In this document: piece after piece, positions 52,752-62,283 of the stretch
Numbering within the stretch: the stretch's first letter is position 1
Layout: each line of letters begins with the position of its first letter
Notes under the pieces: generated by a model
Told to the model about the DNA's origin: nothing
Seen by the model: the letters and a program-made list of their open reading frames with translations, nothing else
Database searches by the model: none
Translations under genes and position numbers: made by a program
Source of the DNA: Acidithiobacillus_B sp049965315
GTDB taxonomy: Bacteria > Pseudomonadota > Gammaproteobacteria > Acidithiobacillales > Acidithiobacillaceae
DNA: 64,000 nucleotides
Direction of reading: 5' to 3'
Assembly (NCBI RefSeq): GCF_049965315.1
Contig: NZ_JBMFWL010000007.1
Span: 8,100-72,099 of the forward strand

Positions 52752-53480
52752 ATGACGCGTCCCAGTGGAAGAAACGCCAACGCCCTGCGCCCGGTCCAGA
52801 TTATCCGCCACTTTACCAAGCACGCCGAGGGCTCGGTGCTCATCGCCTGTGGCGATACCAAGGTGTTGTGTACCGCCAGCGTCGAGGAGCGGGTGCCGCC
52901 CTTCCTGCGAGGCGCGGGCAAGGGCTGGGTGACGGCGGAATACAGCATGTTGCCGCGCGCCACCCGGGAACGAGTGGCCCGGGAGTCGGCCAAAGGGCGC
53001 ATTGGCGGGCGTACCCACGAAATCCAGCGGCTCATTGGCCGCAGTTTGCGCGCCGCCGTAGATCTGAAAGGCTTGGGCGAGCGCACCCTCTGGGTGGATT
53101 GCGATGTCCTGCAGGCCGACGGCGGTACGCGCACGGCCAGCATCACCGGTGCCTGTCTGGCCGTGGCCGATGCGTTGCTGCACCTCCGGGAGCAGGAGCG
53201 CATCGCCACCCTTCCCCTCAGGGACTGGGTCGCGGCGATCTCCGTAGGGGTGTACCAGGGCGAGGCGGTGCTGGATCTGGATTACGCCGAGGACAGTACG
53301 GCGGAGGTGGACATGAATGTGGTCATGACCGGGCGCGGCGACTTCGTCGAGGTACAGGGTACGGCCGAAGGTGCGCCGTTTTCGGGGGCGCAGATGGAGC
53401 AGATGCTCTCTCTGGCCCGGGTCGGCATCGACGATCTCCTCGCCCTGCAGCGTCGGGAATTCCCCGAGATCGAGCGATGA
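52752..53480 (+). CDS. rph: Ribonuclease PH
   Basis: RNase PH trims 3' ends of tRNA precursors by phosphorolysis. The 242-residue protein has SGRNANALRPVQI, ACGDTKVLCTASVEE, GWVTAEYSMLPRAT (phosphate site), RTHEIQRLIGRSLRA and LQADGGTRTASITGA, all typical. The ATG at 52752 was chosen over 52719 on family length. It overlaps rdgB by 4 bases, a common pairing. Confidence 0.97.
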   Translation: MTRPSGRNANALRPVQIIRHFTKHAEGSVLIACGDTKVLCTASVEERVPPFLRGAGKGWVTAEYSMLPRATRERVARESAKGRIGGRTHEIQRLIGRSLRAAVDLKGLGERTLWVDCDVLQADGGTRTASITGACLAVADALLHLREQERIATLPLRDWVAAISVGVYQGEAVLDLDYAEDSTAEVDMNVVMTGRGDFVEVQGTAEGAPFSGAQMEQMLSLARVGIDDLLALQRREFPEIER

Positions 53481-54106
53481 CGGAATTGGTGCTGGCTACG
53501 GGCAATCCGGGCAAGCTGCGGGAATTGACCCCGCCTTTGGCCGCCTTGGGCTTTACCCTGCACATTCAGGCGGACCTGGGCATTGCTGCCGTTGACGAAA
53601 CGGCCGGGACCTTCGTGGAGAACGCCTTGCTCAAGGCCCGCCATGCGGCGCAGTGCAGCGGGATGGCAGCGCTGGCCGAGGATTCCGGGCTCTGCGTTCC
53701 CGCCCTCGGCGGCGCTCCGGGCCTCTTTTCGGCCCGTTATGCGGGAGAGCGGGCGACGGATGCGGAAAATAACGCGAAGCTCCTGCGCGCCATGGAGTTG
53801 CTGGAGGGTAGCGCGCGCCAGGCCTATTTTACCTGCTGCATGGTGTACTTGACCGGGGCGGACGACCCCTCACCGCTGATCGGTCAGGGTTTCTGGTTCG
53901 GCGAGATCGGCAGGGCCCCACGGGGCCGCGGAGGCTTCGGCTACGACCCCATTTTTTATCCGGCCGGGCTGGGGGGCAGCGCTGCGGAACTGGACGGCCC
54001 GCAAAAAGGCGCCCTCAGCCATCGTGGCGCGGCCTTACGCGCCTTGCTGGCGCTATTGCGCCAACAAGGCTACTCCTCCCCCCAGCCCGCCTCCCCTAGG
54101 GACTGA
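53477..54106 (+). CDS. rdgB: XTP/dITP pyrophosphatase RdgB
   Basis: A 209-residue house-cleaning NTPase that removes non-canonical purine nucleotides (XTP, ITP, dITP). Signatures are VLATGNPGKLREL, ETAGTFVENALLKARHAA, LAEDSGLCVPALGGAPG, SARYAGERATDAENN and GFGYDPIF. Its 3' end overlaps the convergent sigma-factor gene by 37 bases. Confidence 0.96.
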   Translation: MTELVLATGNPGKLRELTPPLAALGFTLHIQADLGIAAVDETAGTFVENALLKARHAAQCSGMAALAEDSGLCVPALGGAPGLFSARYAGERATDAENNAKLLRAMELLEGSARQAYFTCCMVYLTGADDPSPLIGQGFWFGEIGRAPRGRGGFGYDPIFYPAGLGGSAAELDGPQKGALSHRGAALRALLALLRQQGYSSPQPASPRD

Positions 54107-54921
54107 CGCAAGCGACCCAGGGCGCGCACCTGGAGCTGCCGGACGGCCTCGCGGCTGACGCCCATGCGCTCGGCGACCGCCTCCAGGGTCATGGGGGCGT
54201 CGCCATAGAGGCCATAGCGATAAATCATGACCTCCCGTTGCTTGTCATTGAGCTGGAGCAATTGCGCGCGGAGCGCCTTGCAGAGGGAGGCCTGATCATA
54301 ATCCGCAGCCGGGCTGCCCAGCTCGCCGCTGGCCATCTCCATGCGGCTGGGGCCGTCATGGATCTCTTCATCCAGGGAACAGACCCGGATGTCGGCAAAG
54401 TCCAGCGCGCGCAGGGTGCTTTCCCGCACCCCGAGGGCGCGGCGACGGTTTTCGCGCTGTTCCGGAGCGGGGGTATCCGCCTCCTCGCCGCGCTGCAGGT
54501 AGGCGTGCAGGGATTTGGCGAGATAATCGGGCAGCCGGATGAAGCGGGCACGGATCAGGGCGCGTTGCATGGCTTCCCGTACCCACCAGGTGGCGTAGCT
54601 GGAAAAGCGGGTGCCCATGTCCGGGCGGAAGCGGTCGGCAGCGCGCATGAGACCCATGTAGCCTTCCTGGATCAGATCTTCATGACTGAGGCCCTTGTTG
54701 CGGTAGGATCGGGCTACTGCGCGCACCAGGGGAATGTGCGCCGACACCAGCGTGGCGCGCGCGGTTTCATCGCCCTGATGCTGGCGGCGGACCAGTTCCA
54801 GCTCCTGCTGCTGACTTAAAAATGGGCTGCTCGCTTCGGGGCCGGTTTTGTTCCCTGCTTCCGGCAGTGGTGGTGGCAGTGGAAAATCAACTGGTGCTAT
54901 GGTGCTGAGCTTGGCGTGCAT
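54070..54921 (-). CDS. Alternative sigma-70-family factor (RpoS/RpoH-like)
   Basis: A 283-residue sigma factor lacking the region 1.1 of RpoD. The proline-rich first ~30 residues precede region 1.2/2. Region 2 is GLSHEDLIQEGYMGLMRAADRF and FSSYATWWVREAMQRALI. Region 4 ends with MTLEAVAERMGVSREAVRQLQVRALGRLR. The WWVREAMQRALI and RFIRLP strings are closest to RpoS/group-2-type sigmas, but RpoH cannot be excluded. An AT-rich stretch at 54950-55020, unusual in this GC-rich DNA, likely holds its promoter. Confidence 0.88.
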   Translation of the reverse strand: MHAKLSTIAPVDFPLPPPLPEAGNKTGPEASSPFLSQQQELELVRRQHQGDETARATLVSAHIPLVRAVARSYRNKGLSHEDLIQEGYMGLMRAADRFRPDMGTRFSSYATWWVREAMQRALIRARFIRLPDYLAKSLHAYLQRGEEADTPAPEQRENRRRALGVRESTLRALDFADIRVCSLDEEIHDGPSRMEMASGELGSPAADYDQASLCKALRAQLLQLNDKQREVMIYRYGLYGDAPMTLEAVAERMGVSREAVRQLQVRALGRLRQSLGEAGWGEE

Positions 54922-55113
54922 CGTTTCTCCCTGCTGCTACTCTTAAGAAAAGCATATAACATACTTATCTAATATATTATTTCTTATAGATTTTATGCAT
55001 TGTGAATATTAGTATTCTTTTTTATCCGACTGTCAAGTCCTCAGGGGAAGCCGTGAAAAGGGCAGGGCGTTGGCGGATGGCCGCGAGCAGCCCCGGCGCG
55101 GCGGCCTCGCCTT

Positions 55114-55142
55114 TTGACTCGCGCTCCTCTCCTGCCTATACT
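55114..55142 (+). promoter_or_regulatory. rpsU: Sigma-70-type promoter of the rpsU operon
   Basis: TTGACT (55114-55119), a 17-base spacer and TATACT (55137-55142) make a near-consensus promoter; start of transcription would be near 55149, giving a ~45-base leader before rpsU. It likely drives the macromolecular-synthesis operon rpsU-yqeY-mutS2-dnaG, with rpoD having an extra promoter further down. Confidence 0.8.
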
Positions 55143-55193
55143 ATTGGCCCTTATTGCCAACCATATTGTTTCCGAAGAGGTTAAGACCCCAAC

Positions 55194-55409
55194 ATGCCAA
55201 CCGTTCGCGTCAAAGAGAATGAGCCCTTCGAGGTCGCACTGCGTCGCTTCAAGCGTTCCTGTGAGAAGGCCGGCGTCCTTACCGAGGTGCGTCGCCGCGA
55301 GTTTTACGAAAAGCCCACCGAGGAGCGCAAGCGCAAGGCGGCCGCGGCGCGCAAGCGCGCGCTGAAGCGTATGCGTCGCCAGCAGCTACGGTTGGTACGG
55401 CTCTATTGA
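55194..55409 (+). CDS. rpsU: 30S ribosomal protein bS21
   Basis: A 71-residue, very basic small-subunit protein: MPTVRVKENEPFEVALRRFKR at the start and a Lys/Arg-rich tail, standard for bS21. It heads the classical block with dnaG and rpoD. Its stop overlaps the start of the YqeY gene (TGATG). Confidence 0.98.
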   Translation: MPTVRVKENEPFEVALRRFKRSCEKAGVLTEVRRREFYEKPTEERKRKAAAARKRALKRMRRQQLRLVRLY

Positions 55410-55855
55410 TGAGCTTGCGCGAGCGCATCCAGGAGGATATGAAGGCTGCCATGCGCGCCCGGGAAGCCGAGCGGCTGGGGACCATACGCATGCTTCTGGC
55501 CGCCGTCAAACAGCGCGAGATTGACGAGCGCCGCGTCCTTGAGGAAGCGGAGGTACTCAGTCTGGTGGATAAGCTGATCAAGCAGCGCAAGGATTCGGCG
55601 AGCCAGTTCAGTGCTGGCGGGCGCCCGGATCTTGCCGAAAAAGAGGAGGCCGAAATCGTCGTCCTCTCTGATTACCTGCCGGAACCCTTGGCGCCAGAGG
55701 CTATCGATGCCCTCATCGGCGAGGCGATCCTGGCCGTTGGCGCGACCAACCCCCGCGATATGGGCAAGGTGCTCAGCACCCTGCGCCCGCAGATGCAGGG
55801 ACGTGCCGACATGGCGCTGGTGGCGGATAAGGTGAAGGCCCGCCTCCAGCCGTGA
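55409..55855 (+). CDS. yqeY: GatB/YqeY-domain protein
   Basis: A 148-residue protein: LRERIQEDMKAAMRAREAERLGTIRMLLAAVKQREID, then the helical YqeY tail (LPEPLAPEAIDALI, MGKVLSTLRPQMQGRADMALV). This domain is the tRNA-binding tail of GatB, but free YqeY proteins have no settled role. It lies between rpsU and dnaG as in many proteobacteria, here followed by mutS2 through a TGA/GTG overlap. Confidence 0.95.
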   Translation: MSLRERIQEDMKAAMRAREAERLGTIRMLLAAVKQREIDERRVLEEAEVLSLVDKLIKQRKDSASQFSAGGRPDLAEKEEAEIVVLSDYLPEPLAPEAIDALIGEAILAVGATNPRDMGKVLSTLRPQMQGRADMALVADKVKARLQP

Positions 55856-58200
55856 CGGTGGCCAGCAAGGCGTCGCCGATGACCCCTCGCGAGGCTGTGC
55901 TGCACTCCCTGGACCTGCCGCGCCTGCGCGATTCCTGGGTGCGGGAGTGCGCCCATGGCTATGGGCGGCGCCACGCGCTGGAGTCCTCGCCCTGGGTCGG
56001 CCTGGAGCAAGTCCAGGAGCGGCTGCTGTGGTCGCAGGCACTGGAGTCGCGCCGCAGCAGCGGGCATGACCTGCCCGTCCCTCCCATTCCCGATGTCGAT
56101 GCCCTCCTGGACCTGGCGACACGTCCCGGCGCTGCCCTGAGCGGCCGTGAACTCCGTCTCATCCATGAGGTACTGACGGCTCAGCGCAGTTATTGGGCTT
56201 CCCTCTCCGCCAGCAGCAGCGCCGACGTCCTGACGCCCCTCGTCGGGCAACTGGCCCCGCCGGCTGCCCTTTTGCAGCATCTGGATGCGGCGGTGGACGA
56301 GGATGGCGAGTTGCGGGATGGCGCGAGTCCGGCGCTGGCAGCCATTCGCCAAGGTATCCGCGCCTCCCGGGCGGAACTGCAGCGTTTCCTGCAAGGCTTG
56401 CTGCGGGCCGGGGATCTCGCCGATGCCTGGCAGGATCAGGTCATCGCCCTGCGCGGCGAGCGCTACGTGCTGCCCCTGAAGGCCACGCACAAGGGGCGCT
56501 TGCGGGGGATCATCCACGACCGCTCGGCCAGCGGCGAAACCCTGTTCATCGAACCGCTCACAGCGGTGGATCTCAACAATCGCTTGGTGCAGGAGCGGCG
56601 CGAGGAAGGTCAGGAACAGGAGCGCATTCGCCGTCGGCTCACCGCCGCCATTGGCGCTGTTGCGGCCTCCGTGGCAACGTCCCTGGGATTGATAGGGCGT
56701 CTGGACGCCGTGCGGGCGGGGCTGGTATTGGGGCAACGCTTTGCCGGGCGCCTGCCCAGCGTGGCTGCCGACGCCCGCTTTGCCTTGCGCCAGCTCCGCC
56801 ATCCCTTGTTGTGCCTGCAGCATGGGGCTGATGCGGTGGTGGGAAACGACATCAGCCTGGGCGGTGAGGTGCGCCAGTTGCTCATCAGCGGGCCCAATAC
56901 GGGCGGCAAAACGGCCTTGCTGAAAGCCCTGGGCCTCAGCCATCTCCTCGCTTATCTCGGCCTCCCGGTGGCGGCGGAGGGGGTTTTCGGTTATTTCCCG
57001 CAGATTTTTACGGTCATCGGCGATGCCCAGGATATTGTTGCCGATCTATCCACTTTTTCCTCCCAGTTGTTGCGCTTGCAAGGGGTGCTGGCCAGCGCCG
57101 ATGCCCAGAGCCTGATCCTCCTGGATGAAATGGGGAGTGGCACCGACCCCCGCGAGGGTGGGGCGCTGGCCCAGGCGGTGGCAATCGAACTGCTGCGGCG
57201 GGGCGCTTGCAGCCTGATCACCAGCCACCTGGAGGTGATGAAACGCTATGCCCTGGGACGACCGGCGGTATTGCTGGCCGGCATGGCCTTCGACCCCGAG
57301 CGCCTGGCCCCGACCTATCGCCTGCAGTGGGGGGTTGGCGGAGCCAGCCATGGGCTGGCCATTGCCCGCCGGGTGGGCCTCCCCGCCAGCATCGTGGATG
57401 CGGCGGAGGGGCTGCTCGCCGATGATCGCGATGACTGGGAACGCTGGGAAACCCGGCGGGAGGGGCTGCTGGAAGCCGCGCAACGGGCGGCGGCGGAGGC
57501 CGAAGAGGCGCGCGCCGCGGCCCAGGCCCTGGAACTGCGCCTGACGCGCGAGTTGGAGGCCCTGCGCCAGGAGCGGGCGGCAGCGGCGGAGGCCGCCCGC
57601 GCGCAGTGGGAAAAAGCCCTGGCCGATGGCCGCCGCCAGATACGGGAAAGCATTGCTGCGCTCAAGTCCGGCCGCGATACCCAGGCCGCCTGGGATGCCC
57701 TGGCGGCGGCCGACCGCCCTTTTCAAGAGTCGGCTGCGGCACCCGCGCCTCCTCCCCTGCCGCAGCCCGGAGATACGGGCCTTTTTCTGCCCCTGCGCCA
57801 GGCCGCCCAGGTCTTGGCCGTGGATGGCGCCCAAGGGCGGATACAGATTGCCCTGCGCGGCAAGACCCTTTGGGTACCGCTGCAGCAGTTTTCCTGCACC
57901 AAGGGCGTGCAGATCCCCAAGGAAGCCGGCCGGGCCCATTATCTCGCCCCGGAAACCTTGCCCTGGCGTCTGGACCTACGCGGCCAGCGCCGCGACGAGG
58001 CCCTGCACGCCCTCTGCCGCCACATCGATGATGCGGTAGCGGCGGGAAGGCGGCAGGTGGAGGTCCTGCACGGGACCGGCAACGGCGTACTGGCGGAAAT
58101 GGTGCGCGAATTCGCCCGTAGCGATCCCCGCATTGGCCAATGGCGCATGGCGCGGCCGGAACAGGGTGGCGGCGGCGTCAGCGAGCTGGAGTTGCGCTAG
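55852..58200 (+). CDS. mutS2: MutS2-family ATPase with C-terminal Smr domain
   Basis: A 782-residue protein. It lacks the mismatch-recognition domain of MutS and has the clamp/core helices and an ABC ATPase (Walker A SGPNTGGKT at 346-354; LILLDEMGSGTDPREG; STFSSQL). A long coiled coil follows (EAARRAAEAEEARAAAQ-like, ~540-620). The C-terminal Smr endonuclease domain has the LDLRGQRRDEAL and HGTGNGVL motifs. MutS2 limits recombination in some species and acts on collided ribosomes in Bacillus. Start is GTG 55852 (ATG 55879 possible). Its presence between yqeY and dnaG is unusual. Confidence 0.95.
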   Translation: MTVASKASPMTPREAVLHSLDLPRLRDSWVRECAHGYGRRHALESSPWVGLEQVQERLLWSQALESRRSSGHDLPVPPIPDVDALLDLATRPGAALSGRELRLIHEVLTAQRSYWASLSASSSADVLTPLVGQLAPPAALLQHLDAAVDEDGELRDGASPALAAIRQGIRASRAELQRFLQGLLRAGDLADAWQDQVIALRGERYVLPLKATHKGRLRGIIHDRSASGETLFIEPLTAVDLNNRLVQERREEGQEQERIRRRLTAAIGAVAASVATSLGLIGRLDAVRAGLVLGQRFAGRLPSVAADARFALRQLRHPLLCLQHGADAVVGNDISLGGEVRQLLISGPNTGGKTALLKALGLSHLLAYLGLPVAAEGVFGYFPQIFTVIGDAQDIVADLSTFSSQLLRLQGVLASADAQSLILLDEMGSGTDPREGGALAQAVAIELLRRGACSLITSHLEVMKRYALGRPAVLLAGMAFDPERLAPTYRLQWGVGGASHGLAIARRVGLPASIVDAAEGLLADDRDDWERWETRREGLLEAAQRAAAEAEEARAAAQALELRLTRELEALRQERAAAAEAARAQWEKALADGRRQIRESIAALKSGRDTQAAWDALAAADRPFQESAAAPAPPPLPQPGDTGLFLPLRQAAQVLAVDGAQGRIQIALRGKTLWVPLQQFSCTKGVQIPKEAGRAHYLAPETLPWRLDLRGQRRDEALHALCRHIDDAVAAGRRQVEVLHGTGNGVLAEMVREFARSDPRIGQWRMARPEQGGGGVSELELR

Positions 58201-58201
58201 C

Positions 58202-59956
58202 ATGGTCCAGTTTACCCCCGCATTTCTCGACCTGGTCCTGGAGCGCAGCGATCTGGTGCGTCTCATCGATGCCCGGGTGCCCTTGAAGAAAAAGGGGAAG
58301 GACTACTGGGCCTGCTGCCCCTTTCATCAGGAAAAGACGCCTTCTTTTTCGGTCAGCGCCGACAAGCAGATCTATTATTGTTTTGGCTGCCACGCCCATG
58401 GCAATGCCATTGGTTTCCTCATGGAATATGAACGGCTCTCCTTTCCCGAGGCCGTGATCCTGCTCGCCGAGGATGCCGGACTGGCCTTGCCGGAGGAGCA
58501 GGGCAAGGGGGCGGCCGTCGACACGCTCAAGCCCCTCCACCAAGAGCTCGAACGGGCGGTCGCCCTGTATCGCCAAGCGCTCCGGGACAACGCCGAGGCG
58601 CGGGATTATCTGCAGACGCGCGGCGTGCTTGCCGCGACCAGCGAGCGTTTCGAGCTGGGCTTTGCCCCCGCGGCCGCCCAGTTCCTGACCCGGAATCTGG
58701 GCAAGAATAGCGAAGATCGCCGCCTGCTGGCGGCTGCCGGACTGGTCAGCACCCGCGACGATGGCACCGTCTACGACCGCTTTCGCGGGCGCGTCATCTT
58801 TCCCATCCGCGACGGCCGCGGGCGCCTCGTCGGGCTGGGGGGGCGCAGCATGGATGGGCGCGAGCCCAAATATCTCAACTCGCCGGAAACCCCCATCTAC
58901 CACAAAAGCCGCGTGCTCTACGGTCTGCATCAGGCCCGGGAGGGGATTCGGCGTACCGGCAAGGCGCTGCTGGTGGAGGGCTACCTCGATGTCATTACTC
59001 TGCACCAGGCCGGGATCGATAATGCCGTCGCTGCCAGTGGCACTGCCCTCGGGAATGAGCAACTGGAATTGCTCTTTCGCGCCGCCCCCGAAATCGTGCT
59101 CTGTTTCGACGGCGACAGCGCCGGCGAACAGGCGGCCTGGCGGGCGGTCAACCTGGCGCCGGAACATCTGCGCCAAGGCCGCCTGCTGCGCGTCCTCTTC
59201 CTCCCCCAGGGGGAGGACCCCGATTCCCTGGTGCGTGGTGCGGGCGCGGCAGCCTTTCACGCCCTCCTGGCCACGGCGCGCCCGGCCCTGGATGTCTACC
59301 TGGAAGGGCTGCAAAAGCGCCATAACCTCATGGTAGAGGACGAAAAGGCCGTTTTTCTGCATCACGCCCGCGCCCTCCTGCAGCGCCTGGCGGACCCCAT
59401 TCTGAAAGAGCTCTACGAGCAGCGGGTGGCTACCCTGTGCGGCTTGCGCATGCCTCGCCACGCCCGCCCCCCCCTGCACCAGGAAGCGCCCCGCCTCCGC
59501 CAACGGGGCCAGCCCTCCCTTCTGGACCGGGCGCTCCTGCTCCTCCTGCACTACCCCCAGGCCCCGGCCTGGCAGCAGGTGGAGGCCGCCCTTTTGCCTT
59601 TCCTCTTTACCGCCGACCCCGCAGCGAAAAATTTTGCCCAGGCCCTTGATATTTTGCGGGACACCACCCATTTAGATACTCACGGGTTATTGAGCCGTAT
59701 TGCCGACCCGGATCAGGCCGCTGCCTGGTACCGGTTGGCCATGACCCCTCTGGAAAGCACAGGGACCTCCGTTGATGAGGAACTCCGCCAGCGTGAGATC
59801 AGCGATTGCGTGGCGCGCATCAACCGCCGCAGTCGGGCCGAGCGCGCGCTGTTTATCGGCCGTGCTGCGGATCAGGCGGGGCTGGCCGCCCTTTCGGACA
59901 GTGAAATAGCCGAATTGCTGCGCCATCGCTGGCGGGATGACGAAAACCGCTCCTGA
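58202..59956 (+). CDS. dnaG: DNA primase DnaG
   Basis: DnaG makes RNA primers at the replication fork. The 584-residue protein has the N-terminal CHC2 zinc finger (Cys39, His42, Cys60, Cys63). The TOPRIM catalytic core follows, with LVEGYLDVITLHQAGI, then SGTALGNEQ and CFDGDSAGEQAA carrying the metal-binding acidic residues. The shorter C-terminal helicase-interaction region is divergent. It begins one base after the mutS2 stop and ends 85 bases before rpoD. Confidence 0.97.
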   Translation: MVQFTPAFLDLVLERSDLVRLIDARVPLKKKGKDYWACCPFHQEKTPSFSVSADKQIYYCFGCHAHGNAIGFLMEYERLSFPEAVILLAEDAGLALPEEQGKGAAVDTLKPLHQELERAVALYRQALRDNAEARDYLQTRGVLAATSERFELGFAPAAAQFLTRNLGKNSEDRRLLAAAGLVSTRDDGTVYDRFRGRVIFPIRDGRGRLVGLGGRSMDGREPKYLNSPETPIYHKSRVLYGLHQAREGIRRTGKALLVEGYLDVITLHQAGIDNAVAASGTALGNEQLELLFRAAPEIVLCFDGDSAGEQAAWRAVNLAPEHLRQGRLLRVLFLPQGEDPDSLVRGAGAAAFHALLATARPALDVYLEGLQKRHNLMVEDEKAVFLHHARALLQRLADPILKELYEQRVATLCGLRMPRHARPPLHQEAPRLRQRGQPSLLDRALLLLLHYPQAPAWQQVEAALLPFLFTADPAAKNFAQALDILRDTTHLDTHGLLSRIADPDQAAAWYRLAMTPLESTGTSVDEELRQREISDCVARINRRSRAERALFIGRAADQAGLAALSDSEIAELLRHRWRDDENRS

Positions 59957-59961
59957 GGTCT

Positions 59962-59990
59962 TTCAGACATTGGGTTTTTTCTTATATAAT
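59962..59990 (+). promoter_or_regulatory. rpoD: Candidate rpoD promoter in the dnaG-rpoD gap
   Basis: TTCAGA (59962-59967), 17 bases, then a consensus TATAAT (59985-59990), 51 bases before the rpoD start. The -35 is weak but the -10 is perfect. An independent rpoD promoter here parallels the heat-shock or internal promoters known in other dnaG-rpoD operons. Confidence 0.6.
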
Positions 59991-60041
59991 GTTCGGCTTT
60001 CCGCAGCGGCGGATGAGCTTTTTGGAAACGGTGGAAAAGCA

Positions 60042-61913
60042 ATGGACAACGAATCCCAGCGGTCGGAGTTGAAGCGCCTTATTGCCAAAGGCAAGGAACA
60101 GGGCTACCTCACCTATCGCGAGGTCAATGATCATCTGCCCGAAGATGTCGTCGATGCGGAACAGATGGAAAACGTCATTTCCATGATCAACGACATGGGC
60201 ATCGAGGTCTATGAAGAAGCCCCCGATGAAGAAACCCTGCTGCTGGACGGCGAAGCGGGCGGAACCCCCGTTGCGCAGGAAGCCGAGGAGGCCGCGGAGG
60301 AGGCCTTGGCCGTCGTCGAGGCGGACCTGGGCCGCACCAGCGATCCGGTGCGCATGTACATGCGGGAGATGGGCACGGTCGAACTGCTCACCCGGGAAGG
60401 CGAAATCGAGATCGCCCGGCGCATCGAAGACGGCCTGCACCAGGTCCTGCGCGCAGTGTCCACCTGTCCCACCACCATCGCCCTTCTCCTGGATGCCGCC
60501 GCGAAGGTGGAACGCGGCGAAATGCGGCTGGACGAGGTGGTGGATGCCTTCATCGACCCCAACGCCAGCGAGGCCGAGGCCCTGAGCGAAGCGGAGGAGA
60601 GCGGCGGTCTCGAAGCCGAGGCGGAAGCGGAGGTCGAGGCGGAAGAAGAGGATGATGACGATGCCATCGAGGTCGACAAGGGGCCACAACTGGAAGAGGC
60701 CATCATCCGCTTTGCCGCCATCCGCGAGGGCTATGAGGCCCTGATCGCCAGCCATGCCGCTACCGGATTGCACGGCGAGGCGTATCAAAGCCTGCGCCGG
60801 GAACTGGCGGACCGCTTTCTCGAAATGAAGCTCAACGTGCGCCAGATCGATGCCATGGCCGAAGCCCTGCGCGATCTTACGGAGGAAGTGCGGCAGTGTG
60901 AGCGGGGGCTGATGGAGATCTGCATCGAGCGCGCCCGTTTCCCGCGCAAGGAGTTCGTGCGCAGTTATCCCGGCCACGAAAGCGATATCCAGTGGATAGA
61001 CCAGCAGATCGCCGCCGGCCGTCCCTATAGTGCCAAGCTCGGGGAGTTGCGCGATGAGCTGGTGGCGGTCATGAAGACGCTCGCCAACATCGAGAAGCGT
61101 GCCGGCCTGGCCATCGCCGAGATCAAGGAAGCCAGCCGCCTGATGTCCATCGGCGAGGCCAAGGCCCGTCGTGCCAAGAAGGAAATGGTCGAGGCCAACC
61201 TCCGCCTGGTCATCTCCATCGCCAAGAAATATACCAACCGCGGCCTGCAATTTCTGGATCTCATCCAGGAAGGCAATATCGGCCTGATGAAGGCGGTGGA
61301 CAAGTTCGAATACCGGCGCGGTTACAAATTTTCCACCTACGCCACCTGGTGGATCCGCCAGGCCATCACCCGCTCCATTGCCGACCAGGCCCGTACCATC
61401 CGGATTCCGGTGCACATGATCGAGACCATCAACAAGCTCAACCGCATCAGCCGGCAGATGTTGCAGGAAATGGGCCGCGAGCCGACGCCCGAAGAGCTGG
61501 CCGAGCGCATGGAGATGCCCGAGGACAAGATCCGCAAGGTCCTGAAGATCGCCAAGGAACCCATTTCCATGGAGACTCCCATCGGCGATGATGAAGACTC
61601 CCACTTGGGCGACTTCATCGAGGATCGCAATGTGACGGCGCCTGCCGATGCGGCGGTGAACGCGGCCATCCGCGAGGTGGTGGAGGAGTTGCTGGACAAC
61701 GGCCTCACTCCGCGCGAGGCCAAGGTGCTGCGCATGCGCTTCGGCATCGGCATGAATACCGACCATACCCTGGAAGAGGTGGGCAAGCAGTTTGACGTCA
61801 CCCGCGAGCGCATTCGGCAGATCGAGGCAAAAGCCCTGCGCAAGCTCCGCCATCCCTCCCGCTCCGAACGGCTGCGCAGCTTTGTAGACGGAGAAGTGAA
61901 CATCCCGTCTTGA
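60042..61913 (+). CDS. rpoD: RNA polymerase primary sigma factor RpoD
   Basis: The 623-residue housekeeping sigma factor. It has region 1.1 (LKRLIAKGKEQGYLTYREVNDHLPED), region 1.2, and the acidic non-conserved insert (~180-240, runs of Glu/Asp and Ala). The core regions 2.1-2.4 (ANLRLVISIAKKYTNRGLQFLDLIQEG, KFSTYATWWIRQAITRSI), 3 and 4.2 (TLEEVGKQFDVTRERIRQIE) follow. ATG 60042 matches the family start. Confidence 0.98.
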   Translation: MDNESQRSELKRLIAKGKEQGYLTYREVNDHLPEDVVDAEQMENVISMINDMGIEVYEEAPDEETLLLDGEAGGTPVAQEAEEAAEEALAVVEADLGRTSDPVRMYMREMGTVELLTREGEIEIARRIEDGLHQVLRAVSTCPTTIALLLDAAAKVERGEMRLDEVVDAFIDPNASEAEALSEAEESGGLEAEAEAEVEAEEEDDDDAIEVDKGPQLEEAIIRFAAIREGYEALIASHAATGLHGEAYQSLRRELADRFLEMKLNVRQIDAMAEALRDLTEEVRQCERGLMEICIERARFPRKEFVRSYPGHESDIQWIDQQIAAGRPYSAKLGELRDELVAVMKTLANIEKRAGLAIAEIKEASRLMSIGEAKARRAKKEMVEANLRLVISIAKKYTNRGLQFLDLIQEGNIGLMKAVDKFEYRRGYKFSTYATWWIRQAITRSIADQARTIRIPVHMIETINKLNRISRQMLQEMGREPTPEELAERMEMPEDKIRKVLKIAKEPISMETPIGDDEDSHLGDFIEDRNVTAPADAAVNAAIREVVEELLDNGLTPREAKVLRMRFGIGMNTDHTLEEVGKQFDVTRERIRQIEAKALRKLRHPSRSERLRSFVDGEVNIPS

Positions 61914-61922
61914 CCTTCGCCG

Positions 61923-61944
61923 GGCCGGAGTCAATACTCCGGCC
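61923..61944 (+). terminator. Hairpin after rpoD
   Basis: GGCCGGAGT (61923-61931) and ACTCCGGCC (61936-61944) form a perfect 9-bp stem with a 4-base loop, 9 bases after the rpoD stop. What follows is TCTCCC rather than a T-run, so it may act as a weak or factor-assisted terminator, and separates rpoD from the tRNA gene. Confidence 0.55.
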
Positions 61945-61951
61945 TCTCCCC

Positions 61952-62028
<77 letters not shown>

Positions 62029-62034
62029 TATTAA

Positions 62035-62283
62035 TCAATAACTTACAAATGCACCGAAGGGTATCACCGTACCCGGCTGTGCCGTATTTGTACCATGGGC
62101 GTGTACCTGCGCGAAAACCCCCTCGACTCTTGCAGAGTCTTCCACCAGGTGCTCCGGCGCCAGGTGGGCATAACGGCGGACCATTTCTATCGATTCCCAG
62201 CCGCCCATCTCCTGCAGCTTGTCCAAGGACGTGCAGGACTGCACATGCCAGGAAGCCCAGGCCGCCAGCCTGGGCCCCAACAC
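62035..62283 (-). pseudogene. C-terminal remnant of a tyrosine recombinase (phage-type integrase)
   Basis: An 82-codon minus-strand frame ending 7 bases from the tRNA. It keeps the end of an integrase catalytic domain: WASWHVQ, LDKLQEMGGWESIEMVRRYAHL with the nucleophile Tyr and the GGW/His box. The RxxH box and the whole N-terminal part are missing; homology seems to stop near 62255, where a porin fragment on the other strand begins. This is the expected place and orientation for an integrase of a tRNA-integrating element. Confidence 0.85.
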
